A stretch of DNA of 64,000 nucleotides from Sipunculus nudus (Eukaryota; Annelida; Sipuncula; Golfingiida; Sipunculidae), in assembly GCA_026874595.1 (NCBI GenBank), contig CM049312.1, forward strand, positions 25,101,956-25,165,955, written 5' to 3'. Positions within the stretch are counted from its first letter, which is position 1; every line of letters starts with the position of its first letter. The translations under genes were made by a program, and so were the position numbers. Positions 33,631-46,600 of the stretch are shown here, in pieces. Below the pieces are notes generated by a model that saw only the letters and a program-made list of their open reading frames with translations, was not told where the DNA came from and ran no database searches.

Positions 33631-33987
33631 ACGAATCGGAATGCCGACAGCGCACAACAAAGGAGACATGTCAACAGCTCACAATAAAACAGGCATCTGT
33701 AACATCATGTATAAAAAAGGTATAGTATATTTGTGTTTATCTAGGAAGCTGGCTGGGTGTAGGATCCAGTTGATGGTCTACGGATCGTTAGGTCATCAGG
33801 CTATCCTGCATACAACACTGAATGTCATTTAAACGAAGTTTAGTCATTTTACTTATTTTTAAGTTAAACTTGGAAATAATTGCAACAGAAATGATTTTGG
33901 TGTATGTTGACCAGAAATTCTGGAGAATAACATATCAAAAGTCACATTGAGGGAAACTCATTTAATTTGATGATTTTAATTGACAAT

Positions 33988-34423
33988 AAGGGTTATTATC
34001 GAGCCCTGCCCTTGCCAATATGTATAAAATCATTATTATTGGTAAGATTTACATCTGAGCCAGATTCAATAAACATGCAATGAAGATCGATTGAACATCA
34101 TTTAAATGCTAAATATTCCCTGATGTCGAAACCCTACATATCCCTCGTGGCACATATCTCGATATGAAATATTCCCCTGCTCTTATAGTTCTATATGATT
34201 TACCCTGTATGTAATATTTCCTTGGACTGTCTCAACAGCGTTATCAAATCTATCCTAGGCCCACCTGGCCATCTCTCAGACACTGGGGCTAGTCGTTCCT
34301 ATCATATTTCCCTACCCTAAGCCCAGTTTTCAAGTGTTATTGTCGAGCCCTGCCATAATCAATATACATAAAATCGTTTTGATTGGATAAATGTACATCT
34401 GAGTCTGGTAAAATAGATAGGTA
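33988..34423. repeat. Pair of imperfect ~90-bp direct repeats
   Basis: 33988-34078 and 34336-34423 share TTATNNTCGAGCCCTGCC, ATAAAATCNTT and TTTACATCTGAG blocks in the same order. They flank about 255 bp, as if marking a duplicated element. Confidence 0.6.
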
Positions 34424-35009
34424 ATTAAGATATTTTTCAAATGGGTGGTCACTCATAGGGGCCAAGACATTTCTATTATGACAATATGCAGCTAAGTAAA
34501 GTAAAACTTTATATTGTGACAGAAATTCAGATTTTGAATTTCGCTATATTCGAGAAACAGAATATGGCGTAAGGAAAACACAAAAATAAACGATAACAAA
34601 TTGAAATAATTTTTTTTTTTGCACTCGGGTGGACCTAAGTCAGTCCTCCAACCAACTTTTTTTCCTAGATATGAATAACGAAATAAATTCATCAACCCTT
34701 ATAATGCGAGTGGGGGCTTAAATATACAAGCTTTGGCATAACCTGATTAAGACGAAGTCCCTAAAACATATGTGGATTTCCGCTGAGTGACCCTCCGGTT
34801 CTGCAGCCTTAAGGTGGCGAGACCGGTCCCGCGCATGACCTGACTTTGTTTCAGTTTTTCCTCTGCATTGAACTATCTAATGCCTTAGGATCCTTTAAAG
34901 TATACATTTTGTGAAAGCTTAGAGTTTCTTCATTTTGGTAAACCGATTTTTTTGGAGGAACGTGTTTTCAATTGGAATATTTAACGAAAACATTTGTTTT
35001 TTTTAAGAA

Positions 35010-35290
35010 CAGTTACTGGCTATTGTGGCAGGGGTTGAGCACAGGGTTCAAAGCCGGGAGATCGTGAGTTAAATCTCAACAAAGGCGGTGAGATTTTTCA
35101 TGGTGGGTCCGTACCAAGGGTGAGTGCTCTGCAGGCGTAATAGGGAGACTGTGCCCAACAATCGTGTTTCACTCACAAATGAGTTCGCCTTTCGGGGGTT
35201 CCTCTGTGGTTTGGCCAAGCAATGGGGATAACACACACCCGGGACCCTCAGAAGTGATATACCGAGCTTGGTTCACGTTTAAGCCTATGT
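35010..35290 (+). mobile_element. Possible tRNA-derived SINE-like sequence
   Basis: GGGTTCAAAGCCGGGAGATCG followed by TGAGTTAAATCTC resembles the RNA polymerase III B-box region of tRNA-like SINE heads; the downstream part is GC-richer than its surroundings. Weak evidence: no A-box or terminal tail was fixed. Confidence 0.3.
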
Positions 35291-35339
35291 CACGCAGTCC
35301 AAAAGCGGAATGTAATTCTGCAGATGTACATTATACATA

Positions 35340-36420
35340 CCGTATTTCCTTTATCAGACACCGGGCCTTAAATAGTCGCCTGCCTTTATTAGTCGCCGGG
35401 GCAAAAAAGTCTCAAAATAATAAATAAATATTGATTATATGTTTAATTCCTCTATAAATCTTTCCATAAAAACAAGATATTCCCGATTCACCGATACTAG
35501 TAAACGCTACAAAAATACGTCAGCAGTTAGATGGCTAACACTGCCACTGCTGTCAAGCTAGATTAAAATAGTACTGTTTGACACAAGCGGTACACACTGG
35601 TACGGCAAGTGTCTATCTACCGGATGATTGAACAGAGCTGTTCAAATACCATTGGGCAAATATTTCTTGTGTAGCGGTACGTTTGTGCTTGCCACATGTT
35701 CGTCTTAGTGATTGGTTCAACGTATTGGGCTATATTTGTCCATGTACATAGATCTTGGATACCTCCATCTTGTATTCAAGACAGGTGGCACCACCTACCT
35801 CAGTCTTCATAGAATACATTAATGCACTTTTCTCAGGAGCGATTTGCCTCAGGAGTGGACTTGTGTCGCCTGCCTTTATTAGTCGCCGGGGCAAAAAAGT
35901 CTCAAAATAATAAATAAATAAATTAAATAGACGCCGGTCTTGTTCGAAGACGGGGTTTCATAGTAGTATCCCTGTTTGCCGACAGATGTATTTTCCCGAC
36001 ACTATAATCGGTGCATTTTCCGGTCATATTGACCGGATATTTAAATATGAATTTCAGTTTGTGTTTGTATTGATTATATGTTTAATTCCTCTATAAATCT
36101 TTCCATAAAAACAAGATATTCCCGATTCACCGATCCTAGTAAAAGCTACAAAAATACGTCAGCAGTTAGATGGCTAACACTGCCACTGCTGTCAAGCTAG
36201 ATTGAAATAGTACTGTTTGACACAAGCGGTACACACTGGTACGACAAGTGTCTACCTACCGGATGGTTGAACAGAGCTGTTCAAATACCATTGGGCAAAT
36301 ATTTCTTGTGTAGCGGTACAATTGGACGCTACTGTCAAGCCAAATTACCCTCCCTGCTTTCATTTTTGAAGCCCTTTTAAGTGCGTCCCCAATGTTACCA
36401 AAACCATTATTCTGAGAAGA
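35340..36420. mobile_element. Second copy of the CCGTATTTCC TIR element, internally duplicated
   Basis: The left terminus CCGTATTTCCTTTATCAGAC after TA matches the element at 24435. The interior at 36070-36420 (ACTGCTGTCAAG, CTACTGTCAAGCCAAATTA, CCTGCTTTCATTT, CTTTTAAGTGC) matches the reverse complement of about 24600-24830. A 250-bp segment occurs twice (35433-35680 and 36068-36319), nearly identical. The right terminus was not found. Confidence 0.65.
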
Positions 36421-36897
36421 TCTTAAGAACTATAAATTGTATTTACTCTTGTCGACAACTTTACATTCAGTGGTATATTCCCGGCAGTAAATGTAATTTA
36501 TCAGTATATACCATGTCGAAAACACTCAAATACGCCGTGTCAAGCTGAATTTAAACGTCGGAAGGAAAGTGTCATAAAAAAATACGTAGTGCCGTTATAC
36601 CAACCCCCCCCCCCCCTTGACAGTCAAAACAATTTGGACAAGACAATAGTTCTTATAAAACCTTGCCATAATATCATGGATTAGGTGACTCATTTTGATT
36701 TTAAATGACTTTTGTGCTTGCCACATGTTCGTCTTAGTAATAAGTTCAACGTATTGGGCTAAATTTGTCCATGTCCATAGATCTTGGATACCTCCATATT
36801 GTATTCAAGACAGGTGGCACCACCTACCTCAGTCTTCATAGAATACATTAATGCCCTTTTCTCAGGAGCGATTTGCCTCAGGAGTGGACTTGTGTCT
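35681..36897. repeat. Direct duplicate segments (about 186 bp) within the mosaic region
   Basis: 35681-35866 and 36709-36897 are nearly identical (TTGTGCTTGCCACATGTTCG and AGGTGGCACCACCTACCTCA in both). A third segment, CGCCTGCCTTTATTAGTCGC, occurs at 35380 and 35869. The order is A-B-C-A'-B'-C' with inserted sequence. Confidence 0.85.
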
Positions 36898-38560
36898 TTG
36901 CCTGATATTTTGCATGGTATATCCATCTTTAGATCTGTTTTTACAATTGGCATCACTGATCCCACAAATTTGGAGTAATGTCTGTGTTATATGGCGGATA
37001 CACGTAATCGCTTGTCGACTACCTATAATCTAGTAACACCTAAATATTACCCGAATAAATTCTTTCTGACTCGTATAATATGTTAAAAGGTCAAAGTAAA
37101 GACCAAGTTGTTGACATTTGTTCGCTGTTCAAGGTTCAGTTGGAAAGTTGATCGTTACTTTATATCTAATCTTTATTATTGTTCTATATTGAACATAATA
37201 TGTTTGGTTAATCAGTCTGATCTGCATGTACATACATAATAATTTGTGATCGGTCATGGAAAAGGGCAACCAGTTTAACTAATTTTGAAAGAAAACAACC
37301 AATTATCTAGATAATCGATTATTTGACAGGTAAGAATCTGGGTTTGTATTACGGACAGGTCCATGATTAAGCACGGCAGGTCGCATGGTGACCACACACG
37401 TACTAGTCTACTCCAGAACATCCTGAATATCTTCAAGTATCAGTGACGAACATTGACAGTCAATCTACGTGTCGGACATTTGACTTTGAAAGAAATGCCC
37501 CAGATCAGTCCATTTCCGTATGCATTCTGTCATTCTACTAGATACTGACCGGTAATAAGCCAATAGGTTTACTCTGGAAAATCTACGTGAGAGCTTCAAC
37601 TAACCAGCGTTCGACCGGGATAAAGACAGCCCTGTATTGATCCGTGGTCAGTCCGAAAACTACAAAAACATTAAAAACACTGCTTAACCATTTCCAAAGC
37701 CTTGTAGGTTTCATTTCCTTTACACCCTTTTTCTGAAAATATTGGTGCCATGAATGAGGAACAAAGCGAGATATTCCAGGAGGGCATAAATAATTGTGAA
37801 AGTGTTACCTGGGAAGGTGGTAAAATGTTGGCAGTTGTCTCCAAAGTTACATCAAAGAAGTCAGCTTTAACGAATGCCCACGAAAAGAATGTTAACGCCT
37901 TTAGCCACTGCAACATCCATATGTAAATGTTTGAAAATTTGCCGGGATAAGGTGAGCAACATTTATGTGTCTTACGGAGCTCACGACCGCTCGTTTCCGA
38001 AAAAAAATTAAAATAGACTTTATTCGTTGTTTCCCTCTTAGCAGCCCGGTGCCTTCTCCTTCCTATACTATCTGCATGCGAGAGTTTTGAATAAGGTTTA
38101 CTTGCACTCCCGGCACGCATGTTTACTGGTGACTACCTCAATAAAACCAGTCTAAATCTATTCTGAAAACAAACAACTTACTCTTGTATGAGTTCCTTAG
38201 GTTAACCAAACTGATGAACTTAAAGCACTTATGAATTTGTCATCTATTGAACAGTAAAAACAGAAGAAATGAATTAAAGGCATCATATTACATACAAAAT
38301 AATTCACAGCATGAAATATATATTTATATAGAAATAGAAATAAAACAAAATATTACTAAGAACTCATGCTTGTAATTTTTTACAGATGTGGGCCGGCCGT
38401 CTATCCGGTTAGTGAAAGGCCTCCAGATTAAGTTCTGAACATCTGATACCAATAAGTGCACTGAAAGTGAGGTTACGGTAATAGAAATAAATATGTCTTT
38501 ATACTCTTGATTTCTCTGTATTTGAGTGCTTGGCAGTGAAATCATATTTGGGTTGTCGGC
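36421..38560. other. Region between the mosaic duplication and gene C 3' flank
   Basis: Contains a C-run at 36604-36617, one duplicate segment (36709-36897) and otherwise AT-rich unique sequence. One possible signal-peptide exon is listed separately. Confidence 0.45.
37809..37916 (-). CDS. Possible signal-peptide first exon (unassigned)
   Basis: Within a 149-codon open frame, an ATG opens MLQWLKALTFFSWAFVKA, a plausible signal peptide, followed by DFFDVTLETTANILPPSQ and a good donor CCCAG/GTAACA. The exon ends in phase 0, whereas the CUB exon of gene B starts in phase 1, so it cannot be the direct first exon of B without an extra exon. Speculative. Confidence 0.25.
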
Positions 38561-39464
38561 TTTTTCGTTGTAAAATGAACAAATGTGGAAATGTTGTAAT
38601 CAACATATAAATGATGGTAATCCATGCTGGACAGGAAAAAGGTGATACAGCATAAAGTGGCCAATATAAGTTAAAATAAAATTTGTTCTATTCACTGAAT
38701 GCGTCTCTTTAATAATGGATGCTGAAGAGGAGCCGCTGACAGCAATTTGGTTTCGCATGGGTACAGGTATTTGTACCCGACAGAAACGGAACGATTATTT
38801 GCCAATCGTTTATTGACATGCCATTCATAAGCAAAGTATCACATTAAAAGGTGCACATATAAGATAAAGTATGTTTGGTTTTATGAGGCATCTGCTCTCA
38901 ATATCAAATCAAGCCCCTCTTTTTACCTATGACTAATTGAAACCTTTAAGATTTTATAAAATGGAATGTCATCATGTGCTTATTCTCTCTATCTTTTGTA
39001 AAGGACATTTCCTATAAACTGAGTTGTATTTTAACATAACAAGTTTAAAATGTTTCCTCACTATTTTCCTCCATAAACGTTTTGTAAATGGTATATATTG
39101 GCTGATACATTTAATTCAGTACATGTGACAGATTAACGCCCACTTGAAAGGATATTACAAGAATGCTGTGTTCGGCCAGTAAAATTCATTTAGTTTATGT
39201 AATGCAACTCTTTAAATCTGGGAATGCTGGAGTTGGAGACTAATTAGCACAAACCCGTTGGAAAAGCACTTGCACCGACATTTTATGAAATTATTTTATA
39301 ATATAATGATTACATATGAGTACATGTATATGTCTATATAAAGCTTTATGTGCACATATTCAAAGAAATACATCTAAAACTGGCAACGAAGAGTGAAATT
39401 GTCGTGGCCTCCATGGCCTTAACTCTCGCGGTAGTGTACCTATTAACTCTTTGTAGAATCGAGC
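38560..39464 (-). other. 3' UTR / flank of gene C
   Basis: No coding sequence. Duplicated at 30340-31400. Confidence 0.6.
38809..38814 (-). promoter_or_regulatory. Candidate poly(A) signal of gene C
   Basis: AATAAA on the - strand about 650 bp after the stop. An AATAAA-containing sequence also occurs near the corresponding place of the duplicate (about 30680). Confidence 0.3.
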
Positions 39465-39763
39465 TTATCTGAAGACATACAGTTTCTGCAGTGCAGCTGA
39501 CTTTTTCTTGGGATATGAACAGATAACGTTTTCATACTGTTGTTCATTGTCCTCCTGGCGTTGCTCCTCCTTGAGAGTTGGACGCTGAAGGGGTTCGTAA
39601 TGTGTCGCATTGTCAACATCATTTCCAGTAGACGACACGCGGGCTTCAAGGATATCGTAATCATTATCCTTGACCCCATTTGAAGCTGTATCACGTGAAG
39701 ACAAGTGTTCGCCACTGTTGACTTCATTGGTCGTGTCGTTCTGAAGTCCGATGACTCCTCCCT
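39465..39763 (-). CDS. Gene C last exon: acidic cytoplasmic tail with YxxL/V motifs
   Basis: 299 nt after AACTCTCAG. Contains [24 protein letters not shown] and a final KLYVFR. The first two YxxL motifs are separated by 16 residues, longer than a classical ITAM. YENV fits a Grb2-type pYxN site. Overall alignment with the gene B tail is clear (SRD, NDYD/DEYE, YEN, Y.FR end). Confidence 0.87.
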
Positions 39764-40587
39764 CTGAGAGTTTATTATACATATTTATATTTATAATTAT
39801 GTGTGTTTATCCAAAAAAAACTATGCAGTTTGAAGAATTTATAATATCATTAGTTATTTCAGTAACATGTTATATACATAATCGTTAACCACGAGTGTGG
39901 ATGAGAAGTTTAGAAATACGATCGTTATTGATAATTGCCCATAATTGATAAGTGATAATGATTAACATAACAGTGAACTATGGCATACCTTCGTGAACTG
40001 AAGGTGACTCATTCATTTGGTCCCGGTTCAAAATCCTAAAAAAAAGAAACACATTTTTTGGTCAAGAACATCAAAATCGTTATTAGTTGTCAAACATTTT
40101 TCTTATTCATTATGTTATAAAATGAAACAATGAGTCAGGTTTATATGAACTGACATAAAACATTGTGACTTGTACTTAATGTACAATTTATATAACCATA
40201 CCAATCTACACTTTTATGGCGCCTTGAAATAAACACTCAACTGTGCACCACTGCTTTTACAAATAATCAAAAATTCCCGGTGAATAAAAACATCCATGTT
40301 TACATGCTCTCTGTAACTGTTTTATTAACAGTTCAGTCACATTTAAATCTGTCTCGGATTCAAGAAAATGTGATAGTCTCAGCTTAGATAAAAACACTTA
40401 CGTAAGTCTTAAAATCATTGTTAATTCTATTAATATTCAACTATACTGATTAACGCACATTTTAAAGACAAAGACAACCAGCATGGACAATGATACAGTC
40501 AGCAGTACTGCCAAGGTACAAATGGTTGCAATGTAAGCTGTCACTGGAGCGTTTTCTGGGGAAATTAAATAATAAACAAAAACATAC

Positions 40588-40666
<79 letters not shown>

Positions 40667-43600
40667 GCATGCAAGTATAGGCCAGTACGGATTATATACA
40701 TATACTAGGTTATACCAAGATATATTAATATTCTATTCTATTGCTTGATTTAACAGTCTTAACAGTCTTACATGCAAGTTTACAATGATGATTGTATCAC
40801 GGTGTTTTGTCCCTGCAATATGTGGAACAAGAAACCAATCTAACATTGTTCGAAGAAATGAGGATATACAAATGAATACAGATTTTTTAAAAATCTGCTT
40901 GCCGGAGTGTGCTTCTGAGCCTGTCTGCTTTTTAGAACTCGACCTGTCTTCAGGAGCATTTTTAAAATATCCAAACGATAAATATCAGATAATTAAATAT
41001 TCAAATGGTGCCCTAAAATTTCTACTAATTTATATAAATAAATATTCCAAAAAAAATATCGATTTTGTAAAATATATATTTATATTTACTTCAAATATTC
41101 CTGTTAGCCTTTCACTCTCATTTAATTTATTATTTGGTCAACAAGTTTACCTTTAAGACACATATCATCCGATTTTCCTGGCTTGCACTTGCATCTGCCA
41201 GTCACATGATCACATGGCCCGTCACAGTGAACTGAACATTTGGCAGTACATCGCGGTCCATAGCGCCCGGCTGTACAAACTGAGTGTAAAATTTAAACCT
41301 GTTATATTGTGTTTAGATTCTGACCTAATATGATTCATATATTTTAATTGATGGAACAAAGATTGGGATTGGCTGATCAATTTCAGTCTACGTTTTTGGC
41401 GACGAGAATACCGCTCCCTTTTACCAGGTTATCAAGATTTTCAACCCCTTCTTACCTGTAGAACAAGCAGAACCACGGTTTCCCTCTGTACACTCACACA
41501 CCCCTATTGACCAGTCACATTTGACTATGCAGTTAGCAGAGCATTGAAATTGACATCCAGCTCCAAAGGTTCCACGGGGACATTCTGTGAAAATCCCCCA
41601 CACATGTAATAATCTTTTCAAACTTAACAGAAACGGAAAAAAAGCAGCTGTGAGTGATTAGTTAGTCTTGGTGAAATTGAAGAAACACTTAAAACATTTA
41701 AAAATGGCACATCTCAAGGAAATGAGGGCCTCCCCGTAGAATTTTAAAGATGTATCTGGAATGATATAAAATTTACACTGATAAATTTCAATTGCTCGTG
41801 CATAAAAACATTGAAATGTCAATTCACAAAAAACAAGAGTATGATTAAAAAATATATTTTTTCAGCTGGACCAAGAGACTGGTTTTATAGGATTATTTGT
41901 GTGACTCTTTCTTTGTCGTTTGGGGGTATTTCAATGCTACTGAATAGTCAATATAAGGTTGAAAAATTACAGGGTCTGTGTAGAATACCGGACTTTATTT
42001 GGATCTATTACAGGTATGGAAAACATTTAGAATCGATTCAGATACAGAACATTTTGTATGAATATTAAGAATATTCAGATTAAAAACAGTAGTGCTTTTA
42101 AGAAATATCTCTTCTAAGTAGGTTAATGGTACCAAAAAGATTTTTCTTTTATAATGGTGGCAATTTCACAGATTTTAATACTTGGAATCGTCTTGTGTGT
42201 ACCAGGTAAATATTATTTACCTGATAGGGCAGTTGTTGAGCAGATTGGAGTGAACAAACAAAGAAAAAATGATTAGAAACACTTCCAACCATAACCAGAA
42301 CCATGTGTTGACCACAAGGAGGGAATGAAGAGGTGGAAACGATGACAATTTAAGAATTGCAATTTATATGAAGACATCCACAATTTTTTCTGCAAATGTA
42401 ACTATGAAAATACAATATAGATAATATTGAATGGGAACTGTTTACAAAATTTACCAAAAGATAGGGAATGCATTGAATCCCAATAAAAAAAAATATACCA
42501 TAAGTTTTAATATGCAAATGATATATATTATTCATGTGGGGAAAGTGGAAAGCTCAATATGTACATTATATAATCAAGATAATGAATATGGTAAACATTT
42601 ATTTCATTATTGTGAAGTGGTGAACAGATTTGAAATGATGTATACAAAGGATTTCAATTAGACTATGACTTTGAGAATGAATAATTTCCAGTCCTAGGAT
42701 TACAGGAGAGTACAAGCCTGAAACTAATATTTTTGGTCTCGATATTTTATATATTAAAGTAGATTTGCTAAGATAAAACAAGACTATGGAAAATTTATAA
42801 ATTCATAAAACATATGATGTATTTTGTATGCAAGGAAAATTTTAATCAGAATAATATTAAAAGATAAAAAATCGCTGTGGAATTCAATTCATATACCTTG
42901 TTTAGAGAAAAAAAAATATGAGTTATGAACATTTATGAACAGGTACATGTATGGTTGTGGTAGTCTGTCCTGTGTTTCCTGTTTTTTTATATAGTTTTTT
43001 ATATGTATGTGATTATATTGGTGACGTAAAATTAAAAAAAAATAATATAAATCCACATTTCATTTTCAAATACCTAGCTTAAGATTATATAAATATATGC
43101 AAATCCATGAATCTTAGGAGAGTGATCGATCTTTAGTGTGCTGGTCATTTGCTCATTTTATTCCCTTCGATTTATTTAATAATTGGAATCTTTGCTGATT
43201 TCGTTTACCTTCATAATAAATATATGGGTGTTATCAATTGATTGCTTTTCTTGTTGATATATATATATTTTATAAATGCAAACAAAACTTGTGTTGTTTT
43301 ATTTACAATAAATAACATTGCCAACTGCTGGTGCTAGATATTACCCTTAGAACATGTAGGGCCCGAATAGCCCGGATGGCAGGGGCAGTATCCTGTTCTG
43401 ACATCACATGAATCTACACATCCTCTTCCACAACGTCGACTACAGTTCTGGCCGTACCGACCCGCACTGCATACTGTACATGTGACGACCAGAAAAAAAA
43501 AAGCAGCATCACATAAGACACAACCTCTTTCAGAATTTTCCTCTAAACCCTGGTCGTCACACCACATTATCCTTAGGTAAGGGTACAGATACATGCACAG

Positions 43601-46600
43601 AGATAACATTATAGATGACACCAGAACTCATCCATTATGTTTTGCGGACAGCTACTGCAATATAAAACCTAACTACAGTAGAGCGCCGTTTTTCCGAAAG
43701 CTTCGGGGGACAAGCTTTTCTTTCGGAAAAACGAATTTTCGAAAATTCGGTCGAGGGTCTAAGGCCAATATCGTACGACAGTTAATGATTATCTTAACGT
43801 AATATTATTGAGGGAACACCGTGTTTCTTTTCGACCCACGTAATTTACGACCGGAACGTATAAAAATATCAGATGTTTTGAAGAGTTTGATAGGTAAAAC
43901 CGATTTTGACCTGTTTCAAGGATACTTGTGTGCCATTTTTTCCATCAAATTCACGGGTGGCAAAGGTCAAATGACATCGCCATAATTGTAGCTCGGTTAG
44001 TTTCTTTAACAACCCGCAGGCGGCGCCAGTGCAGCACACGCATAACGCAGTCCGATTTCTTTTCATTGACTCCATATCTCTGACAAGTGACAGCAGGACG
44101 ATCGTATTCGATTGGTGTTCTTCTCGACAGTAAAATTGAAATGATGAAAAAGTTAAAATAGGGCGAGTTTAAGTAAGTGACACAATAGCTCTCTCGGAAT
44201 GAATTGTATGGCCAGGCCAGCGTGATATGGCCTCGCATCTATACCTACCTGAGCACAAGCAATGTGCGAATGATACCGCACCAATACCCTTGCAAATAAA
44301 CTACCAATTTGTATTGCCTGACATCCCACCCATAGCCGACGAACTATGCGTGCTTTAGTACAAACGAGATATGGTTTATAATATACAAGTGCGCAACTAG
44401 CTGTAGTTATCACACCTTTGGCCCACTCGGCTTAACAACCTGACTGCAGGCCTTTGTGACTCGTAATAACAAAAAAAAATCATTTTAGGTGTTTACATGC
44501 TTGAAAAATATTTCGGAAATACAAATAAATTTCGGTTCCCGATTCTAATTTTCAGAAAAACGAATTTTCAGAAATTCGGCATTCGGAGATACGGCGCTCT
44601 ACTGTAACTATATAATGTTTAAAATGAATGACATGAATAAAATATACATGAGCCTACAGTTTCTATAACATCTTGGCTCTTGGAACGGGATTAGACAAAT
44701 CTAACCATAAAAGTTAACTTTTTTGAACGTTTGACACAAAATTTTTGAAAACCTTTGAAGCCTGGTTCACACTGACACTGCCCTGTAGTTGGATTGCACG
44801 GGTTTCTACATCCGCGAGAACATGATGAGTTACACCAAGATCTGTATGTCCCCTCTTTACAGACTGAGTTTAAATATATAACTTATTTTTAAAATCACAT
44901 CACAAGTTGTCATTTCAGCAGATTTATCACTGTTCTGGTTAATCTTAATATATTTGTGGTTTTGTATGTATAAATCTATTATAGAACCTTACCTTGGTCA
45001 CATGAATCACCTTTGAATCCTGCAAGACATCCGCATTCTCCTGTTGATGGGTTACAAATATCTCTGCATCCCGGAGAACATGTAGATTTACACCCAACAC
45101 CGAACATCCCAGCAGGACAAGCTATGGAATTTTACCAGAACGATTATTAATTTTCCAAAATTGACTCATGAGTAAATATCCCTATTAGTGCATAAAAAGA
45201 AAGCTTTATTAGCGACAGGATATTAATCAGTAACAATGTGTGAATACATGGAAAGTTGTCGTATACAAGAAGTGCGAATGACATACGTCACTCATAAAAC
45301 CTTACCAAACAACCTTAAGATAATTATATATGTAGGAGTATGCACTGGAAAAAAGTCTTAGAATTAAACAAGTGACGTCATATACCCAGGGTGTGCCTTT
45401 TTGGCGATCCTTTATAAGCTTGCAATTTTTCTGTAAAAGTTCTTCACAGACATTACATTTTCAATGAGTTAAAAATAAGGGACGCCTTAGTTTGTGTTTG
45501 TTTATACATCCATTTGCGCTGACACATTGAAAGACAGTCAATCTGTCACCTAGTTTTTTTTTTTTTTTTTTTTTTTTTTACAGTTGAAGCGGTGTATCCC
45601 TTAGAACATTTAGAACTACGTCTCAGCCCGAACGTTTCGGGTGAGCTGGCCTAAGGAAAACATGGGAAAAGCTACTGGATTATTTTTATATTTACGTTTA
45701 CCATATTGTTGATGGAATTAAGTGTATTGTAAGGCATAACGTATTTCATTGCGATGGAATAATATTAATATAATTTACACATTGCGTCATTAAACATTTC
45801 ATTTGCTATAACAACAGTCATATTCGAAGGTTTCAGAGGGACAAACTGAAAATATCAGCAAGGAATATAAACTTTAAAATTCATCCTGAGAAAGATCCGT
45901 CCTTTAAAATGACGGGTCTTTTGGTATTAAATATATCTTAAAGAATGTCTGTTCTAGTTAGAATTGAATATACCTTCAGAACAGTAGGGTAAATAGAATC
46001 CTGGTTTACATTTGCAAGACCCATCAGTCTTGTTGCATATGGAAGTTTGGTTGCAATTCTCGGAGCAGTTCCGGAGACAGTCTCTTCCCCATTCACCATT
46101 ATCGCATTCTGAAAGTAAAATTATTCAAGTGTCATTCTGTCCCGGAAGACTCTAGAAGAGAATGGTAAGTAAAATAAATTAAAGAAATAATGTAGATTAA
46201 GGATTTCCTGATACGGAATGCTTCAGCTTTATACGGGATAGCTCCGTAACATAGAAAATAAACGGCCACTGTCTAATGAATTTTTTAAAATTCAAAGATA
46301 ATCTGTTTGTGATAAATTGTCGTATACTCCAATATAATTATCACTGTTCAATCCTAGTAGAAAAGATTAATAATGATATGAATACAAATTCGTTTTTTGT
46401 TGAAGTATTTCGCCAATCGATATAAAAACCCTTTTTCTCCGTGATTTTGCTAGTGTGCACATCTTTACCCTGATCACATGTACGACCTTTGAACCCCGGA
46501 CCACACAGACATTCCCCTGTTTCCGGGTCGCATTTGTCAATACATCCTGATGAACATTGATAAGCACATTCATATCCGAAGCTTCCAGAAGGACACACTG

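Noticed and set aside
37671-38120. 149-codon open frame as a complete gene
   Set aside because: No domain, and N- and C-terminal parts look like non-coding translation. Only the internal signal-peptide-like stretch with a donor is kept, at low confidence.
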